DNA of 39,460 bases from Cellulomonas massiliensis JC225 (GCF_000312005.1 NZ_HE978588.1:3161940-3201399), one strand, 5' to 3'; positions 15,070 to 23,656 are shown, numbered from the stretch's first letter. Notes: generated by a model not told the origin, from the sequence alone. Program-made: numbers and translations.

Positions 15070-15219
15070 TCATGCCCGCTCCTGCTCGTCGAGCATGTCG
15101 TTCAGCTGGTGCGTCTCGTCGTCGTCCAGCGGCGCCGGGTCGTGCTCGACTTCGCGCTCCGCCAGCGGCTCCTTCGCCACCTCGACCTGCTCCTCGACGC
15201 GCTTCTCGATGTCGCCCAC
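15070..15219 (-). CDS. Very small acidic protein (49 residues)
   Basis: The product is highly charged (Glu and Asp make up about a third of it), predicted mostly helical, with no Cys and no membrane segment. It begins with GDIEKRVEEQVEVAKEPLAE and ends NDMLDEQERA. The GTG at 15219 has AGGAGG about ten bases upstream. Codon use (GAG, CTG, GAC) looks like a real gene. I do not recognise it; small acidic proteins on mobile elements can be antitoxins or anti-defence proteins, but nothing here shows that. Confidence 0.45.
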   Translation of the reverse strand: MGDIEKRVEEQVEVAKEPLAEREVEHDPAPLDDDETHQLNDMLDEQERA

Positions 15220-15306
15220 CCCTCATCACCTCCTCGTCAGGGACGTCACCCGCTCAACGTACGTCGGCCGAGCGACCCGGCCACCCGACCCAGGGACGAT
15301 GGGCTC

Positions 15307-15575
15307 GTGAGCGACAGCCTCCCCGGCCCCGACGAGCGCGCCTCCCGCTGGCAGCGCGTCGTCAACGCCCGCCCGATCCCGCCCCGGCACCTGCAGCGCG
15401 TCGACCGCCGGCCGATCCCCGTGACGGCACGCGTCGTGCGGGGCACGACGGCGCCGAGCTCTTCGTCACCGTCGCCGAGGACTGGGTCGGGCGCGACGTG
15501 CTCGTGCACCTCGCCGACGACCGGCGCCAGACGCGCGGTGTGTGGCTCGACGCCGCAGATGTTCGCCGGAGGTGA
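15307..15575 (+). pseudogene. Frameshifted hypothetical gene
   Basis: The first part reads SLPGPDERASRWQRVVNARP, then IPPRHLQRVDRRPIPVTARVV. The sensible reading then changes frame near 15440 and continues HDGAELFVTVAEDWVGRDVL and VHLADDRRQTRGVWLDAADVRRR. Joined, it gives about 89 residues with a closing R-G-x-W-x-D-A-x-D-V-R-R-R motif. The GTG at 15307 follows GACGAT by six bases, so it may have been leaderless. Its stop lies five bases from the stop of the convergent HEPN-like gene. No function is known to me. Confidence 0.55.
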
Positions 15576-15580
15576 TGGGG

Positions 15581-16471
15581 CTAGTGCCCGGCCGGGCGTG
15601 GCGCCTCTCCGGGCAGTACGTGGAAGGCGAAGCTGACCCTCACGTCGTGAGCGAGTCCCGCTTCTTGGTAGTGGTCAGATCCGACCGCGCGCCCGTACAG
15701 GTGGATCGTCGCGTTCCGCGAGCGGAGCCCGTCGACGAACCCGAAGGGGTAGACGACGCCGACGCCCGACGGCGTACGGAGAACTCCTGGGCTCACGCCG
15801 GGTTCGCAGAAGTCGAAGGATCCGTACGACGGGCTCGCGATCCACTCCAGGTCGCGCCCCTGCGGATCGGAGGCCGTCGCGCTGAGCTCGACGGAGTCCC
15901 CTACTCGCACAAGACGTGGTGTCGAGAACACGATGACGGCAGGGTTCTGTGCGATCTGTTCTGCGCTGGCTTGTCGATTGGTCGAGTCGCCTGCGGCCGT
16001 CAGAGCGGGGTAGAACAGCCCCGCGGCGTCACGTTCGTTCATGAACCTTCCGATCCTGTTCTGGATCTCCACCGCGATGCCCGAGAGCATGTCGCGCGCG
16101 CTGGCCGGGAGTGCCCTGCCGTGCATCGCGTCGTGGCGCCACGCCACCGCTCGGTCGAGCAAGGGCCCCATCTCCGGCTCGGGGCCCAACACATCCTCGA
16201 GCAGGTCCCAGCGGTTGCGGAGGAACTCGACGAGCGCGCTCAGCTCGACGAAGTCCAGGACGCTCGTGAACCCAGGCTCCATGCCCTGGCTGATCGAGCG
16301 TAGGACGTACCGCTCGCGAGCCTTCGAAGCCCGGCCATCGATCTGCTTCGTCGTCATCGTCTGGTGCCACCCGGGGCCCAGGCTGGCGTCGGCGGTGTAG
16401 ACGACCTCGAGGAGCTGTCGCAGTCCGCGCTCCATCGCGACGACTGCCTCGTGCGGCGTGTATGTCGTCAC
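15581..16471 (-). CDS. HEPN-like domain protein with C-terminal beta-sandwich, candidate toxin/defence gene
   Basis: The 296-residue protein has two parts. Residues 1 to about 165 are predicted helical and contain R-H-D-A-M-H (in DRAVAWRHDAMHGR), an R-x4-H motif like that of HEPN RNases. It sits after a helix pair (DFVELSALVEFLRNRWDLLEDVLG) and before a long helix (ASARDMLSGIAVEIQNRIGRFMNERD), much like the Swt1-type HEPN layout. From about residue 190 the sequence is beta-rich (VIVFSTPRLVRVGDSVELSA..., ...NATIHLYGRAVGSD...) and resembles an Ig/PKD-like sandwich. It has no signal peptide. The GTG at 16470-ish (16471) is chosen because of GAGGGCGCG before it. It is an intact gene in an otherwise decayed island, at the cargo position next to attR. 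HEPN assignment and a role in RNA cleavage or phage defence are inference. Confidence 0.6.
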   Translation of the reverse strand: MTTYTPHEAVVAMERGLRQLLEVVYTADASLGPGWHQTMTTKQIDGRASKARERYVLRSISQGMEPGFTSVLDFVELSALVEFLRNRWDLLEDVLGPEPEMGPLLDRAVAWRHDAMHGRALPASARDMLSGIAVEIQNRIGRFMNERDAAGLFYPALTAAGDSTNRQASAEQIAQNPAVIVFSTPRLVRVGDSVELSATASDPQGRDLEWIASPSYGSFDFCEPGVSPGVLRTPSGVGVVYPFGFVDGLRSRNATIHLYGRAVGSDHYQEAGLAHDVRVSFAFHVLPGEAPRPAGH

Positions 16472-16561
16472 CGCGCCCTCGCTCTCGCGACTGCCACGTC
16501 CTTCATGCGGGACCCTAGCGCTCGGGAGCCCACCTGAGCTGTCGCCGTGCGTCGGCCGTAG

Positions 16562-16573
16562 TCCGGACAACAG
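16562..16573 (+). repeat. Third TCCGGACAACAG repeat, near attR
   Basis: This is identical to 12523-12534 and, with GTAG before it, lies 104 bases inside attR. See the pair near attL. Confidence 0.5.
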
Positions 16574-16676
16574 GGCGGCGGCGTATCGCGGGATTGAGTA
16601 GCGGTCAGGCGCAGGGTGCCAGATCGGCTCTGACCTGCTCGTCCGCAGGTCGGGGCACCATGCTGCTGGAGGGCCG

Positions 16677-16704
16677 GTGCGGGTTCAAGTCCCGCCTCCC
16701 GCAC
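16677..16704 (+). repeat. attR: second 28-bp att core
   Basis: An exact copy of 12440-12467, holding only the T arm and acceptor 3' strand of tRNA-Leu. No tRNA body precedes it, so it is a duplicated end and not a functional tRNA. Confidence 0.9.
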
Positions 16705-16732
16705 GCGGGCGCGCGCCACGCCCCGCGGACGA

Positions 16733-16770
16733 CACGAAGGGCCGGCCCCCCGGGGGGCCGGCCCTTCGTG
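16733..16770 (-). terminator. Terminator of the thioredoxin gene
   Basis: A perfect 38-base palindrome begins CACGAAGGGCCGG and folds into a stem of up to 17 bp with a small loop. It lies 13 bases past the thioredoxin stop. Confidence 0.85.
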
Positions 16771-16783
16771 CGTCGTGGTCGGA

Positions 16784-17155
16784 TCAGGCGTCCGCGCCCT
16801 GGCGCTCGGCGATCTGCTTGCGCACGTCGTCCATGTCGAGGTCCTTGACGGCCTTGACGACCTGCTCGAGCGCGGGGCCCGGCAGGGCGCCCGGCTGGCG
16901 GAACACGAGGATGCCCTCGCGGAACGCCATGAGCGTCGGGATGGACGTGATCTGCAGCTCCGCCGCGAGCTGCTGCTCGGCCTCGGTGTCGACCTTGCCG
17001 TGCACGACGTCGGGGTGCGTCTCGGACGACTGCTCGAACACGGGCGCGAAGCGCTGGCACGGGCCGCACCAGTCGGCCCAGAAGTCGACGAGCACGATGT
17101 CGTTCTGCTCGATCGTGGTGCCGATCGACTCGGCGGTCAGCGTCGTGGTGGCCAT
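16784..17155 (-). CDS. Thioredoxin
   Basis: The 123-residue cytoplasmic dithiol reductase carries the active site W-C-G-P-C (Cys30 and Cys33) after V-D-F-W-A-D, and the cis-proline in S-I-P-T-L-M-A-F. The C-terminus has an extension of about 15 residues beyond the usual 108 (LDMDDVRKQIAERQGADA). The ATG at 17155 has GGAGAG upstream. Possible clients include the Bcp peroxiredoxin at 11861. Confidence 0.95.
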   Translation of the reverse strand: MATTTLTAESIGTTIEQNDIVLVDFWADWCGPCQRFAPVFEQSSETHPDVVHGKVDTEAEQQLAAELQITSIPTLMAFREGILVFRQPGALPGPALEQVVKAVKDLDMDDVRKQIAERQGADA

Positions 17156-17284
17156 GCGGGCCTCTCCTTCGTCTCGGCTTCGCCCTGTAGAGCGTCCGCC
17201 CGGTTCGGGGTATTCCCGGGCCGTCGCGGCGCCCAGTCGGGGCGCGGGCCGCGCGCCGGTGCGTCCGCGACGCCCGGAGCACGG

Positions 17285-17290
17285 TAGAAC
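17285..17290 (+). promoter_or_regulatory. -10 box of leaderless Nudix-like gene
   Basis: TAGAAC ends six bases before the GTG at 17297; there is no ribosome binding site. Confidence 0.5.
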
Positions 17291-17296
17291 GGCACG

Positions 17297-17851
17297 GTGA
17301 CCGAGACCGCCGACTTCCCGCCCGACCCCGAGCGCCCCGCCGGGTGGCTGCCCCCGGACGAGATCAGCCGCATCCGCGCCCAGATCCCGATCCTCTACGT
17401 CGACGCCGTCCCGGTGCGGGTCGACGACTCGGGCGACGTCGTCGCGGTCGGCCTGCTGCTGCGCGTGACCCCGGAGGGCGTCATGTCGCGCGCCCTCGTC
17501 TCAGGACGCGTGATGTACCACGAGCGCGTGCGGGACGCGCTGCTGCGGCACATCGAGAAGGACCTCGGGCCGGTCGCGCTGCCGATGATCCCCTCCTCGC
17601 CGCAGCCGTTCACCGTCGCCGAGTACTTCCCCACCCCGGGTGTCACGGGCTACCACGACCCGCGCCAGCACGCGGTGTCCCTCGCGTACGTGGTGCCCGT
17701 CGCGGGCGACTGCCGCCCGCAGCAGGACGCGATCGACCTCGCCTGGCTCACGCCGGAGGAGGCCTGCGCGGAGCAGGTGCAGGTGGAGATGAACGGCGGC
17801 CAGGGGCTGCTGCTGCGCCAGGCGATGGCGTGGGTCGGCCGGATGGCCTGA
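17297..17851 (+). CDS. Nudix-fold family protein (DUF4916 type)
   Basis: The 184-residue protein matches the actinobacterial DUF4916 group: W-L-P-P-D-E-I near residue 18, I-P-I-L-Y-V-D-A-V-P-V, L-V-S-G-R-V-M-Y-H-E-R-V-R-D-A-L in the position of a Nudix helix, and F-P-T-P-G-V-T-G-Y-H-D-P-R-Q-H-A. The classical Nudix box GX5EX7REUXEEXGU is not conserved, so catalysis is doubtful. It converges with the ABC-F gene, three bases apart. Confidence 0.8.
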   Translation: MTETADFPPDPERPAGWLPPDEISRIRAQIPILYVDAVPVRVDDSGDVVAVGLLLRVTPEGVMSRALVSGRVMYHERVRDALLRHIEKDLGPVALPMIPSSPQPFTVAEYFPTPGVTGYHDPRQHAVSLAYVVPVAGDCRPQQDAIDLAWLTPEEACAEQVQVEMNGGQGLLLRQAMAWVGRMA

Positions 17852-17854
17852 CGC

Positions 17855-19600
17855 TCACAGCTCCAGCTGCGGCCAGTCCGCGAGGTCCGCGCGCATCGCG
17901 CGGTCGTGGGTGGCGACCACGACGGCGGCGGACGTCGCGCGCAGCGCGGCCGTGAGCTCGTCGACGAGACCGACGGAGAGGTGGTTCGTCGGCTCGTCGA
18001 GCACCAGCACGTGCGGGGCGGCGAGCAGCGCGCACGCGAGGTCGAACCGGCGCCGCTGGCCGGTGGACAGCTCCGCGAGGGGTCGCTCCAGGTCCTCCTC
18101 GCGCAGCAGGCCGAGCGCCGCGACCGGGACGAGCTGCTCCGGGTCGAGCTCGCCCGCCCCGAGCAGCTGGAGCGCGCGGCGGGCGTAGGCGTCGAAGGCC
18201 GAGGGGCCCGCCTCACCCGCCGGGCGCACCGCGTGCTCGGTCGGCCCCTCCTGGGCGAGCACGCCGAGCCGCACGCCCTCCGCCACCGTCCGGGCGCCGC
18301 GGTCGAGCGGGACGGTGCCTGCGAGCGCTGCGAGCAGCGTGGACTTGCCGGAGCCGTTCGGCCCCGTCACCAGGAGGCGGCCGGCGGGCAGGATCTCGAC
18401 GCGGCGGCCGGGCAGGTCGAGGCGCGGACGGCCGTCGCCCGCCACGCGCGGCGCCCGCAGCTCGAGCAGCGGGCCGCGGTGACCGGCGGCACGGTCGGCG
18501 TCGGGGTCGAGCGGGCGGTCGGGGTCGGCCGCGGGCGACGAGCGACGCGGCACGGCCGGAAGGTCGGGGAACGTCAGCGCGAGCGGCGGCTCCGGCACGG
18601 CCACGGCCTCGGCCTCGAGCCGCTGCACGAGCCGGTCCGCCGCCTTCACGTGGATGCGGGCGCGGGTCGCGCGACGGTGCTTCTGCGAGCCCTTGACCGG
18701 CCGCCACTCGTCGGACAGGCCCTCGTACGAGGCGTCGAGGCGCTCGGCCAGCCGCGCCGCCCGGGCGCGCTCCTGACGGAACCTCTGCCGCCACCGCCGG
18801 AGCATCTGGTCACGGGCGAAGCGGTAGTCGGCGTAGCGTGCCGCGCCGTACAGCGTCGGGCGCCCGTCCATCGACGGGTCCAGGTCGAGGATCGCCGTCA
18901 TGACGTCGTCGAGCAGCCGGCGGTCGTGCGTGACGATGACGACGCCGCCGGGCCAGCGCTGCAGCGCGCCCGTGAGGTGCTCGACCCCGCCGGCGTCGAG
19001 GTGGTTCGTCGGCTCGTCGAGGAGCAGCACGTCGGCCCGCTCGGCGATCCGGCAGGCGAGCCGCACGCGGTAGCGCTCGCCGACGCTCAGGGCGTCGAGC
19101 CGGCGCTCGCGGTCGCGCGGCGCGCCGAACCGGGTGAGCGCCTCGTCGACGCGCCGGTCGACGTCCCACGCCTCGAGCTGCTCATACCGGGTCGTCGCGC
19201 GCTCGAGGGCATCGAGGTCGTCGCCGCTCGTCGCCAGGACGTGCTCCAGCCGCGCGGCCGCCTCCCGCACCCCGGCGGCCGTGGCGTCGAGCAGCGCGCC
19301 GACAGTCTGGCCGGGCAGGACGCCGAGCTCCTGCTCGACCACCCCGACGGTCCCGACGCGCCGCACCGTGCCGGCGCTCGGCGCCAGCTCGCCCGCCAGC
19401 AGCCGCAGCAGCGTCGTCTTGCCGGCGCCGTTCTCGCCGACGAGGCCGATCCGGTCGCCGGCGGACACCGTGACGTCCAGCGCGTCCACGACCGGGCGGC
19501 CCGGGTAGCCGAACGTCAGGCCGGTCGCGACGAGCTGCGCGGCGCCCGGGGTGGCGGAGCCGCCGGACGCCCCCACGAGCGGCCCGAGGTGCTCCGCCAT
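17855..19600 (-). CDS. ABC-F family ATPase (ribosome-associated)
   Basis: The 581-residue soluble protein has two ATPase cassettes and no membrane domain. Cassette 1 has Walker A GENGAGKTT (about residue 55), signature LSVGERYRVRLA and DEPTNHLDAGG. A basic, helical linker follows (about residues 255-320, rich in Arg, with KGSQKHRRATRARIH). Cassette 2 has GPNGSGKST, LSTGQRRRFDLA and LDEPTNHLS. ABC-F proteins act on the ribosome, either in translation or in antibiotic protection; the subgroup cannot be told here. It is the last gene of the clpS-to-rdgB run, 13 bases after rdgB, with only a weak GAGG site. Confidence 0.93.
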   Translation of the reverse strand: MAEHLGPLVGASGGSATPGAAQLVATGLTFGYPGRPVVDALDVTVSAGDRIGLVGENGAGKTTLLRLLAGELAPSAGTVRRVGTVGVVEQELGVLPGQTVGALLDATAAGVREAAARLEHVLATSGDDLDALERATTRYEQLEAWDVDRRVDEALTRFGAPRDRERRLDALSVGERYRVRLACRIAERADVLLLDEPTNHLDAGGVEHLTGALQRWPGGVVIVTHDRRLLDDVMTAILDLDPSMDGRPTLYGAARYADYRFARDQMLRRWRQRFRQERARAARLAERLDASYEGLSDEWRPVKGSQKHRRATRARIHVKAADRLVQRLEAEAVAVPEPPLALTFPDLPAVPRRSSPAADPDRPLDPDADRAAGHRGPLLELRAPRVAGDGRPRLDLPGRRVEILPAGRLLVTGPNGSGKSTLLAALAGTVPLDRGARTVAEGVRLGVLAQEGPTEHAVRPAGEAGPSAFDAYARRALQLLGAGELDPEQLVPVAALGLLREEDLERPLAELSTGQRRRFDLACALLAAPHVLVLDEPTNHLSVGLVDELTAALRATSAAVVVATHDRAMRADLADWPQLEL

Positions 19601-19613
19601 CGGTCGTCCCGCC

Positions 19614-20231
19614 TCAGCCCGCCGACAGGACGCGCGCGATCGCCGGCGCGAGCGCCCGGAACGCCTGCCCGCGGTGGCTGATCGCGTTCTTCTCCTCGGG
19701 CGTCAGCTCCGCGCACGTCCGCGTCTCGTTCGTCGGCACGAGGACCGGGTCGTACCCGAAGCCGTGCTCTCCCCGCGGCGCGGTCGCGAGCACGCCGATG
19801 AGGGAGCCGTGCTCGACGTGCTCGACGCCGTCGGGGGTCACGAGCGCCGCCGCGCAGACGAACCGCGCGCCGCGGTGCTCGGGCCGGACGTCGGCGAGCT
19901 GGGCGAGGAGCAGCGCGAGGTTCGCGGCGTCGTCGCCGTGCCGGCCGGACCACCGGGCCGAGAAGATGCCGGGCGCGCCGCCGAGCACGTCCACCGCGAG
20001 GCCCGAGTCGTCGGCGACCGCGGGCAGGCCGGTGAACGCCGCGAGGGCGCGGGCCTTGATGAGCGCGTTCTCGGCGAACGTCACGCCGTCCTCGACGGGC
20101 TCCGGCGCGCCGACGTCACCGGCGCCGACGACGTCGGACTCCGTGAGACCCGGCAGGCCCGGCGCGAGGATCGCGCGCAGCTCGCCGACTTTGTGCGCGT
20201 TGTGCGTGGCCAGGACCAGGCGGGGGCTCAT
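19614..20231 (-). CDS. rdgB: XTP/dITP diphosphatase (Ham1 family)
   Basis: The 205-residue cytoplasmic enzyme hydrolyses dITP, XTP and ITP to monophosphates, keeping deaminated purines out of nucleic acids. It shows L-A-T-H-N-A-H-K at the start, [19 protein letters not shown] with the metal ligands, [15 protein letters not shown] and the closing S-H-R-G-Q-A-F. Its ATG overlaps the rph stop by ATGA. rph-rdgB is a common actinobacterial pair. Confidence 0.97.
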   Translation of the reverse strand: MSPRLVLATHNAHKVGELRAILAPGLPGLTESDVVGAGDVGAPEPVEDGVTFAENALIKARALAAFTGLPAVADDSGLAVDVLGGAPGIFSARWSGRHGDDAANLALLLAQLADVRPEHRGARFVCAAALVTPDGVEHVEHGSLIGVLATAPRGEHGFGYDPVLVPTNETRTCAELTPEEKNAISHRGQAFRALAPAIARVLSAG

Positions 20232-21016
20232 CGCGCCGCCCGCGTGGCCGACCCGTCGCCCGCCGGCGCGGCGAGCGCGTCGCGCTGCAGCTGCGCGAGC
20301 GTGCCCGTGCCGGCCAGCGCGAGGTCGAGCAGCGCGTCCAGCTCGGCCCGGTCGAACGGGGCGTGCTCGGCCGTGCCCTGCACCTCGACGAACGCGCCGC
20401 CGCCGGTGACGACGACGTTCATGTCGGTCTCGGCGCGCACGTCCTCGACGTACGGCAGGTCGAGCACGGGCACGCCGTCGACGATGCCGACCGAGACGGC
20501 GGCGACCGAGTCGCGCAGCACCGTGCGGCCGGGGGCCACGACGCCCTGCTGCGTCGCCCACGCGACCGCGTCGGCGAGCGCGACGTACGCGCCGGTGACG
20601 GCCGCCGTGCGGGTGCCGCCGTCGGCCTGCAGCACGTCGCAGTCCAGCACGATCGTGTTCTCCCCCAGCGCGGCGACGTCCACGACGGCGCGCAGCGAGC
20701 GGCCGATGAGCCGCGAGATCTCGTGCGTGCGCCCCCCGACCTTGCCGCGGACCGACTCACGGTCCGACCGCGTCGAGGTCGCGCGCGGCAGCATCGCGTA
20801 CTCGGCCGTCACCCAGCCCTCACCCGAGCCCTTGCGCCAGCGCGGCACCCCCTGCGTGAAGGACGCGACGCACAGCACCCGCGTGTCACCGAACTCGACG
20901 AGGACGCTGCCCTCGCCGGAGCCCAGGAAGCGGCGGGTGATCGTGACGGGGCGCAGCTCGTCGGGGCGCCGGCCGTCCGGGCGCACGCCGGAGGGGGCGG
21001 AGGGGGTCGGGGTCAT
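20228..21016 (-). CDS. rph: Ribonuclease PH
   Basis: This 262-residue phosphorolytic 3'-5' exoribonuclease trims the 3' ends of tRNA precursors. It contains [14 protein letters not shown], the R[27 protein letters not shown] block (written here with hyphens, part of the active site), and [13 protein letters not shown], the phosphate-binding site. The length is normal. It has a 4-base overlap with rdgB. Confidence 0.97.
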   Translation of the reverse strand: MTPTPSAPSGVRPDGRRPDELRPVTITRRFLGSGEGSVLVEFGDTRVLCVASFTQGVPRWRKGSGEGWVTAEYAMLPRATSTRSDRESVRGKVGGRTHEISRLIGRSLRAVVDVAALGENTIVLDCDVLQADGGTRTAAVTGAYVALADAVAWATQQGVVAPGRTVLRDSVAAVSVGIVDGVPVLDLPYVEDVRAETDMNVVVTGGGAFVEVQGTAEHAPFDRAELDALLDLALAGTGTLAQLQRDALAAPAGDGSATRAAR

Positions 21017-21059
21017 GCCACCGAGCCTAACCGGGCGACCCCGCCGTCCCGCCGCGGCC

Positions 21060-21851
21060 TCAGAGCGCGAAGACGTCGCCCGCCCGCGCCACGTCGAGCG
21101 GACCGTCGTACACCGCGCGGGCCTCGGCGCGGGTCACCGCCGGGTCGTTCCAGGCCGGGAGGTGGGTGAGGACGAGCCGCCGCACGGCCGCCCGGGCGGC
21201 CACCTCGCCGGCGCGCCGACCGGTGAGGTGCACGCCCCGCACCGCGTCGTCGCGGCCCTCGACGAACGCCGCCTCCGAGAGCAGCAGGTCGACGCCGGCC
21301 GCCAGCACGTCGAGCCCGCCGCACTCGTCGGTGTCGCCGGTGTAGGCGAGCGTCACGCGCCGCGCCGGGTCGTCCTCCGCGGGGCCGGTGACCCGCACGC
21401 CGAACGCGGGCAGGGGGTGCTCGACGGGCACCGGCACGAGCTCGAGGGGTCCCACCCGGACGGCGACGCCCGGCTGCCAGGTGCGGACGTCGAACTGCTC
21501 CGCGACGGCGCTCGTGTCCTCGTCGCCGTTGAGCTGCGCGAGCCGGGCCGCGGTCCCCTCCGGGCCGTGCAGCGGCACGGGCGTGGTGCACGGCCCGGCG
21601 GGGCGGTACCGGCGGACCACGTCGAGCCCGGCGAGGTCCGCCACGTGGTCCGCGTGCAGGTGGGACAGCGCGACGGCGTCGACCGTCGCGGGGTCGACCA
21701 CGCGCTGCAGCGGCCCGAGCGCGCCGTTGCCGAGGTCGAGCAGGACGGACCAGGTGCGGCCCGTCTCGTCCTCGGCCTGCACGAGGTAGGACGACGCGGC
21801 CGAGTCGGGGCCCGCGAAGGACCCCGCGCAGCCGACGACGACGAGCCTCAC
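21060..21851 (-). CDS. Metallo-beta-lactamase-fold hydrolase, Rv1339-like (probable cyclic-nucleotide phosphodiesterase)
   Basis: The 263-residue protein carries the zinc motif S-H-L-H-A-D-H, a later metal-binding Y-T-G-D-T-D and the final L-T-H-L-P-A-W. The neighbourhood (murI before, rph and rdgB after) is the same as that of Rv1339 in Mycobacterium tuberculosis, which has been described as an atypical cAMP phosphodiesterase; that role is taken from the family and not shown here. The GTG at 21851 overlaps the murI stop by GTGA, so the two are coupled. Confidence 0.85.
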   Translation of the reverse strand: MRLVVVGCAGSFAGPDSAASSYLVQAEDETGRTWSVLLDLGNGALGPLQRVVDPATVDAVALSHLHADHVADLAGLDVVRRYRPAGPCTTPVPLHGPEGTAARLAQLNGDEDTSAVAEQFDVRTWQPGVAVRVGPLELVPVPVEHPLPAFGVRVTGPAEDDPARRVTLAYTGDTDECGGLDVLAAGVDLLLSEAAFVEGRDDAVRGVHLTGRRAGEVAARAAVRRLVLTHLPAWNDPAVTRAEARAVYDGPLDVARAGDVFAL

Positions 21852-22663
21852 CGCAGCGCCCCCAGCGGCTCCACCGCGTCGACCTCCGGCCCGAGGAAGC
21901 GTCGCGCGAGCTTCTGGAACGAGCCCGGGTCGCCGGTCGCGAGGAACCGGTGCGTCGGCGGGCCCGCGGCGGGGTCCCGCTCGAGGCCGTGCTCGACGAG
22001 CGTGCGGTAGACGTCGCGCGCGGTCTCCTCCGCGCTGGAGACGAGCGTGACGTCGTCGCCCATGACATAGGAGATCGCGCCCGTGAGCAGCGGGTAGTGC
22101 GTGCAGCCCAGGACCAGCGAGTCGACGCCCGCCTCCCGCACCGGGTCGAGGTACTCGTGCGCGACCGAGAGCACCTCGGGCCCCGACGTCACGCCGGCCT
22201 CGACGAGCTCGACGAACCGCGGGCACGCCTGCGACACGAGCGAGACGCCCCGCGCCACGGCGAACGCGTCGTCGTACGCGCGGGACTGGATCGTCGCCTT
22301 CGTGCCGATGACGCCGATCCGGCCGGTGCGGCTCACGGCGACCGCGCGGCGGGCGGCGGGCAGGATCACCTCGACCACCGGGATGCCGCGGCGCAGGGTG
22401 TAGCGCTCGCGCGCGTCGCGCAGCATGGCCGCCGAGGCGGAGTTGCACGCGATGACCAGCAGCTTCACCCCCGCGTCGACGAGGTCGTCCGTCACCTCGA
22501 GCGCGTGCGCGCGGACCGCGGCGAGCGGCTTGGGGCCGTACGGGGTGTTGAGGGTGTCGCCGATGTACAGCGTCGACTCGTGCGGCAGCTGGTCGAGGAT
22601 CGAGCGGGCGACCGTGAGACCACCGACCCCGGAGTCGAAGATCCCGATGGGGGCGTCGTTCAC
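21848..22663 (-). CDS. murI: Glutamate racemase
   Basis: The 271-residue enzyme makes D-glutamate for peptidoglycan. The catalytic pair is Cys73 in I-A-C-N-S-A-S-A-A and the Cys of L-G-C-T-H-Y-P-L-L; the N-terminal [10 protein letters not shown] is also diagnostic. The GTG at 22663 follows TAGGCT by seven bases, so an internal leaderless transcript is likely even though the gene sits in the clpS run. Confidence 0.97.
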   Translation of the reverse strand: MNDAPIGIFDSGVGGLTVARSILDQLPHESTLYIGDTLNTPYGPKPLAAVRAHALEVTDDLVDAGVKLLVIACNSASAAMLRDARERYTLRRGIPVVEVILPAARRAVAVSRTGRIGVIGTKATIQSRAYDDAFAVARGVSLVSQACPRFVELVEAGVTSGPEVLSVAHEYLDPVREAGVDSLVLGCTHYPLLTGAISYVMGDDVTLVSSAEETARDVYRTLVEHGLERDPAAGPPTHRFLATGDPGSFQKLARRFLGPEVDAVEPLGALR

Positions 22664-22670
22664 GCGGCCG

Positions 22671-22676
22671 AGCCTA
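22671..22676 (-). promoter_or_regulatory. -10 box of murI, overlapping the upstream stop
   Basis: TAGGCT on the minus strand, seven bases before the murI GTG. Its first three bases are the stop codon of the DUF2017 gene. Confidence 0.5.
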
Positions 22677-23315
22677 GCCCTCGTCGGCGTGCGGCTCGCG
22701 CCGCTCGCCCGCCGCGCGCGCCTCCTCGAGCATGACGAGGACGAGCGACTCCTGCAGCCAGGACAGAGCGTCGTAGGCCGAGACGAGGTAGAGCCGGGCC
22801 GCCACCAGCGGCTCCTCGGGCGAGGCCAGCTGCAGCTCGGTGAGCAGCCGCTCGGCGTCGTCCTCCTGCTGGATGCCGAGTCGGTCGGCGAGCACCAGCC
22901 GCACGTCGCTGAGGGCCGCGGCGACCGCCCGCGCGTCCTCGCGGCGCACGACCACGCGGTCCGGGTGCCGCTCGTCAACGTCGACGAGCGCGCGCCACCA
23001 CGTCGCCAGCCCGGCGACCTTGCGGGCGCGCACGTCGTCCTCGGTCAGCCGGCGGAACTCGGCCGCGACCGTCGGGTCGTCGCGCGACGCGTCCGGCAGC
23101 AGGCGTCGCACCGCGGGGTCGTCGGGCGGCTCGATGTCGCTCGTCCGGAACCGCAGTGCCGCGGCGTCCTCGCCCGCTGCCTGCGCCCCGCCGTCCTCGA
23201 ACCGCTCCGCGCCCAGCAGCTGCGCGACGTCGGCCGCCGCGGCGGCGAACACGGTCCGCTCGGCCTCGCCGATCCGGGCGACGAACCCGCGCCGGCGTGC
23301 GCGGAAGCGGCGCAT
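22674..23315 (-). CDS. DUF2017 family protein
   Basis: The 213-residue helical cytoplasmic protein starts [11 protein letters not shown] and ends in a helical domain ([20 protein letters not shown]) with a charged tail. It corresponds to the gene after clpS in mycobacteria (Rv1332). The function is unknown; the fixed place behind clpS suggests a role in ClpS/ClpC proteolysis. Its ATG shares one base with the clpS stop (TGATG), indicating coupling. Confidence 0.88.
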   Translation of the reverse strand: MRRFRARRRGFVARIGEAERTVFAAAAADVAQLLGAERFEDGGAQAAGEDAAALRFRTSDIEPPDDPAVRRLLPDASRDDPTVAAEFRRLTEDDVRARKVAGLATWWRALVDVDERHPDRVVVRREDARAVAAALSDVRLVLADRLGIQQEDDAERLLTELQLASPEEPLVAARLYLVSAYDALSWLQESLVLVMLEEARAAGERREPHADEG

Positions 23316-23608
23316 CACTGCCCGCTGCGCTGCAGGGTGGCCCAGAGCCCGAACCCGTGCATCGCCTCCACGTCGACCTCCATGGCCTCTCGCGTGCCCG
23401 TCGAGACCACGGCCCGCCCCTCCTGGTGGACCTGCAGCATGAGCCGGTGCGCCACGTCCTGCGGGTGGCCGAAGTAGGTCTCGAAGACGTACGTCACGTA
23501 CGTCATGAGGTTCACGGGGTCGTTCCAGACGATCGTCACCCACGGGTCGTCGGTCGCGGCGTCGCTCGCGGCCTCGGCGACCTCCGACGGGGCGGTGAGC
23601 ACGGGCAC
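23315..23608 (-). CDS. clpS: ATP-dependent Clp protease adaptor ClpS
   Basis: The 97-residue adaptor delivers N-degron substrates to ClpC/ClpP. It shows [15 protein letters not shown] (the substrate-pocket motif N-D-x-x-N) and [12 protein letters not shown]. The start is taken as the GTG at 23608, seven bases after TACAGT (leaderless). Another GTG nine bases earlier lies inside that box and is less likely. Confidence 0.95.
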   Translation of the reverse strand: MPVLTAPSEVAEAASDAATDDPWVTIVWNDPVNLMTYVTYVFETYFGHPQDVAHRLMLQVHQEGRAVVSTGTREAMEVDVEAMHGFGLWATLQRSGQ

Positions 23609-23615
23609 GGCACTC

Positions 23616-23621
23616 ACTGTA
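23616..23621 (-). promoter_or_regulatory. -10 box of leaderless clpS operon
   Basis: TACAGT on the minus strand. The divergent -10 box of pncB begins only 35 bases away (23657), so the two promoters face outward from a shared region of about 35 bases. Confidence 0.5.
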
Positions 23622-23656
23622 GGCGCCCTGACCTGGCCGGTCGCCCGCCGGGGCCC

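Larger units (their letters stand above)
12440..16704. mobile_element. Decayed integrative element in tRNA-Leu(TAG)
   Basis: A 28-bp direct repeat of the tRNA-Leu 3' end bounds 4.2 kb, and a tyrosine-integrase gene begins 94 bases inside the left copy. This is the classic arrangement of tRNA-targeting genomic islands. The content is mostly broken: an integrase with three frameshifts, an ImmA-like tail, two disrupted small genes. The intact genes are a lipoprotein, a 49-residue acidic protein and a HEPN-like protein. Base composition in 15.9-16.5 kb is visibly less GC-rich than the flanks. No replication, transfer or excisionase genes are visible, so it should not move by itself. Confidence 0.85.

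Noticed and set aside
16677-16704. Possible second tRNA-Leu
   Set aside because: Only the T arm and acceptor 3' strand are present. It is the duplicated att core.
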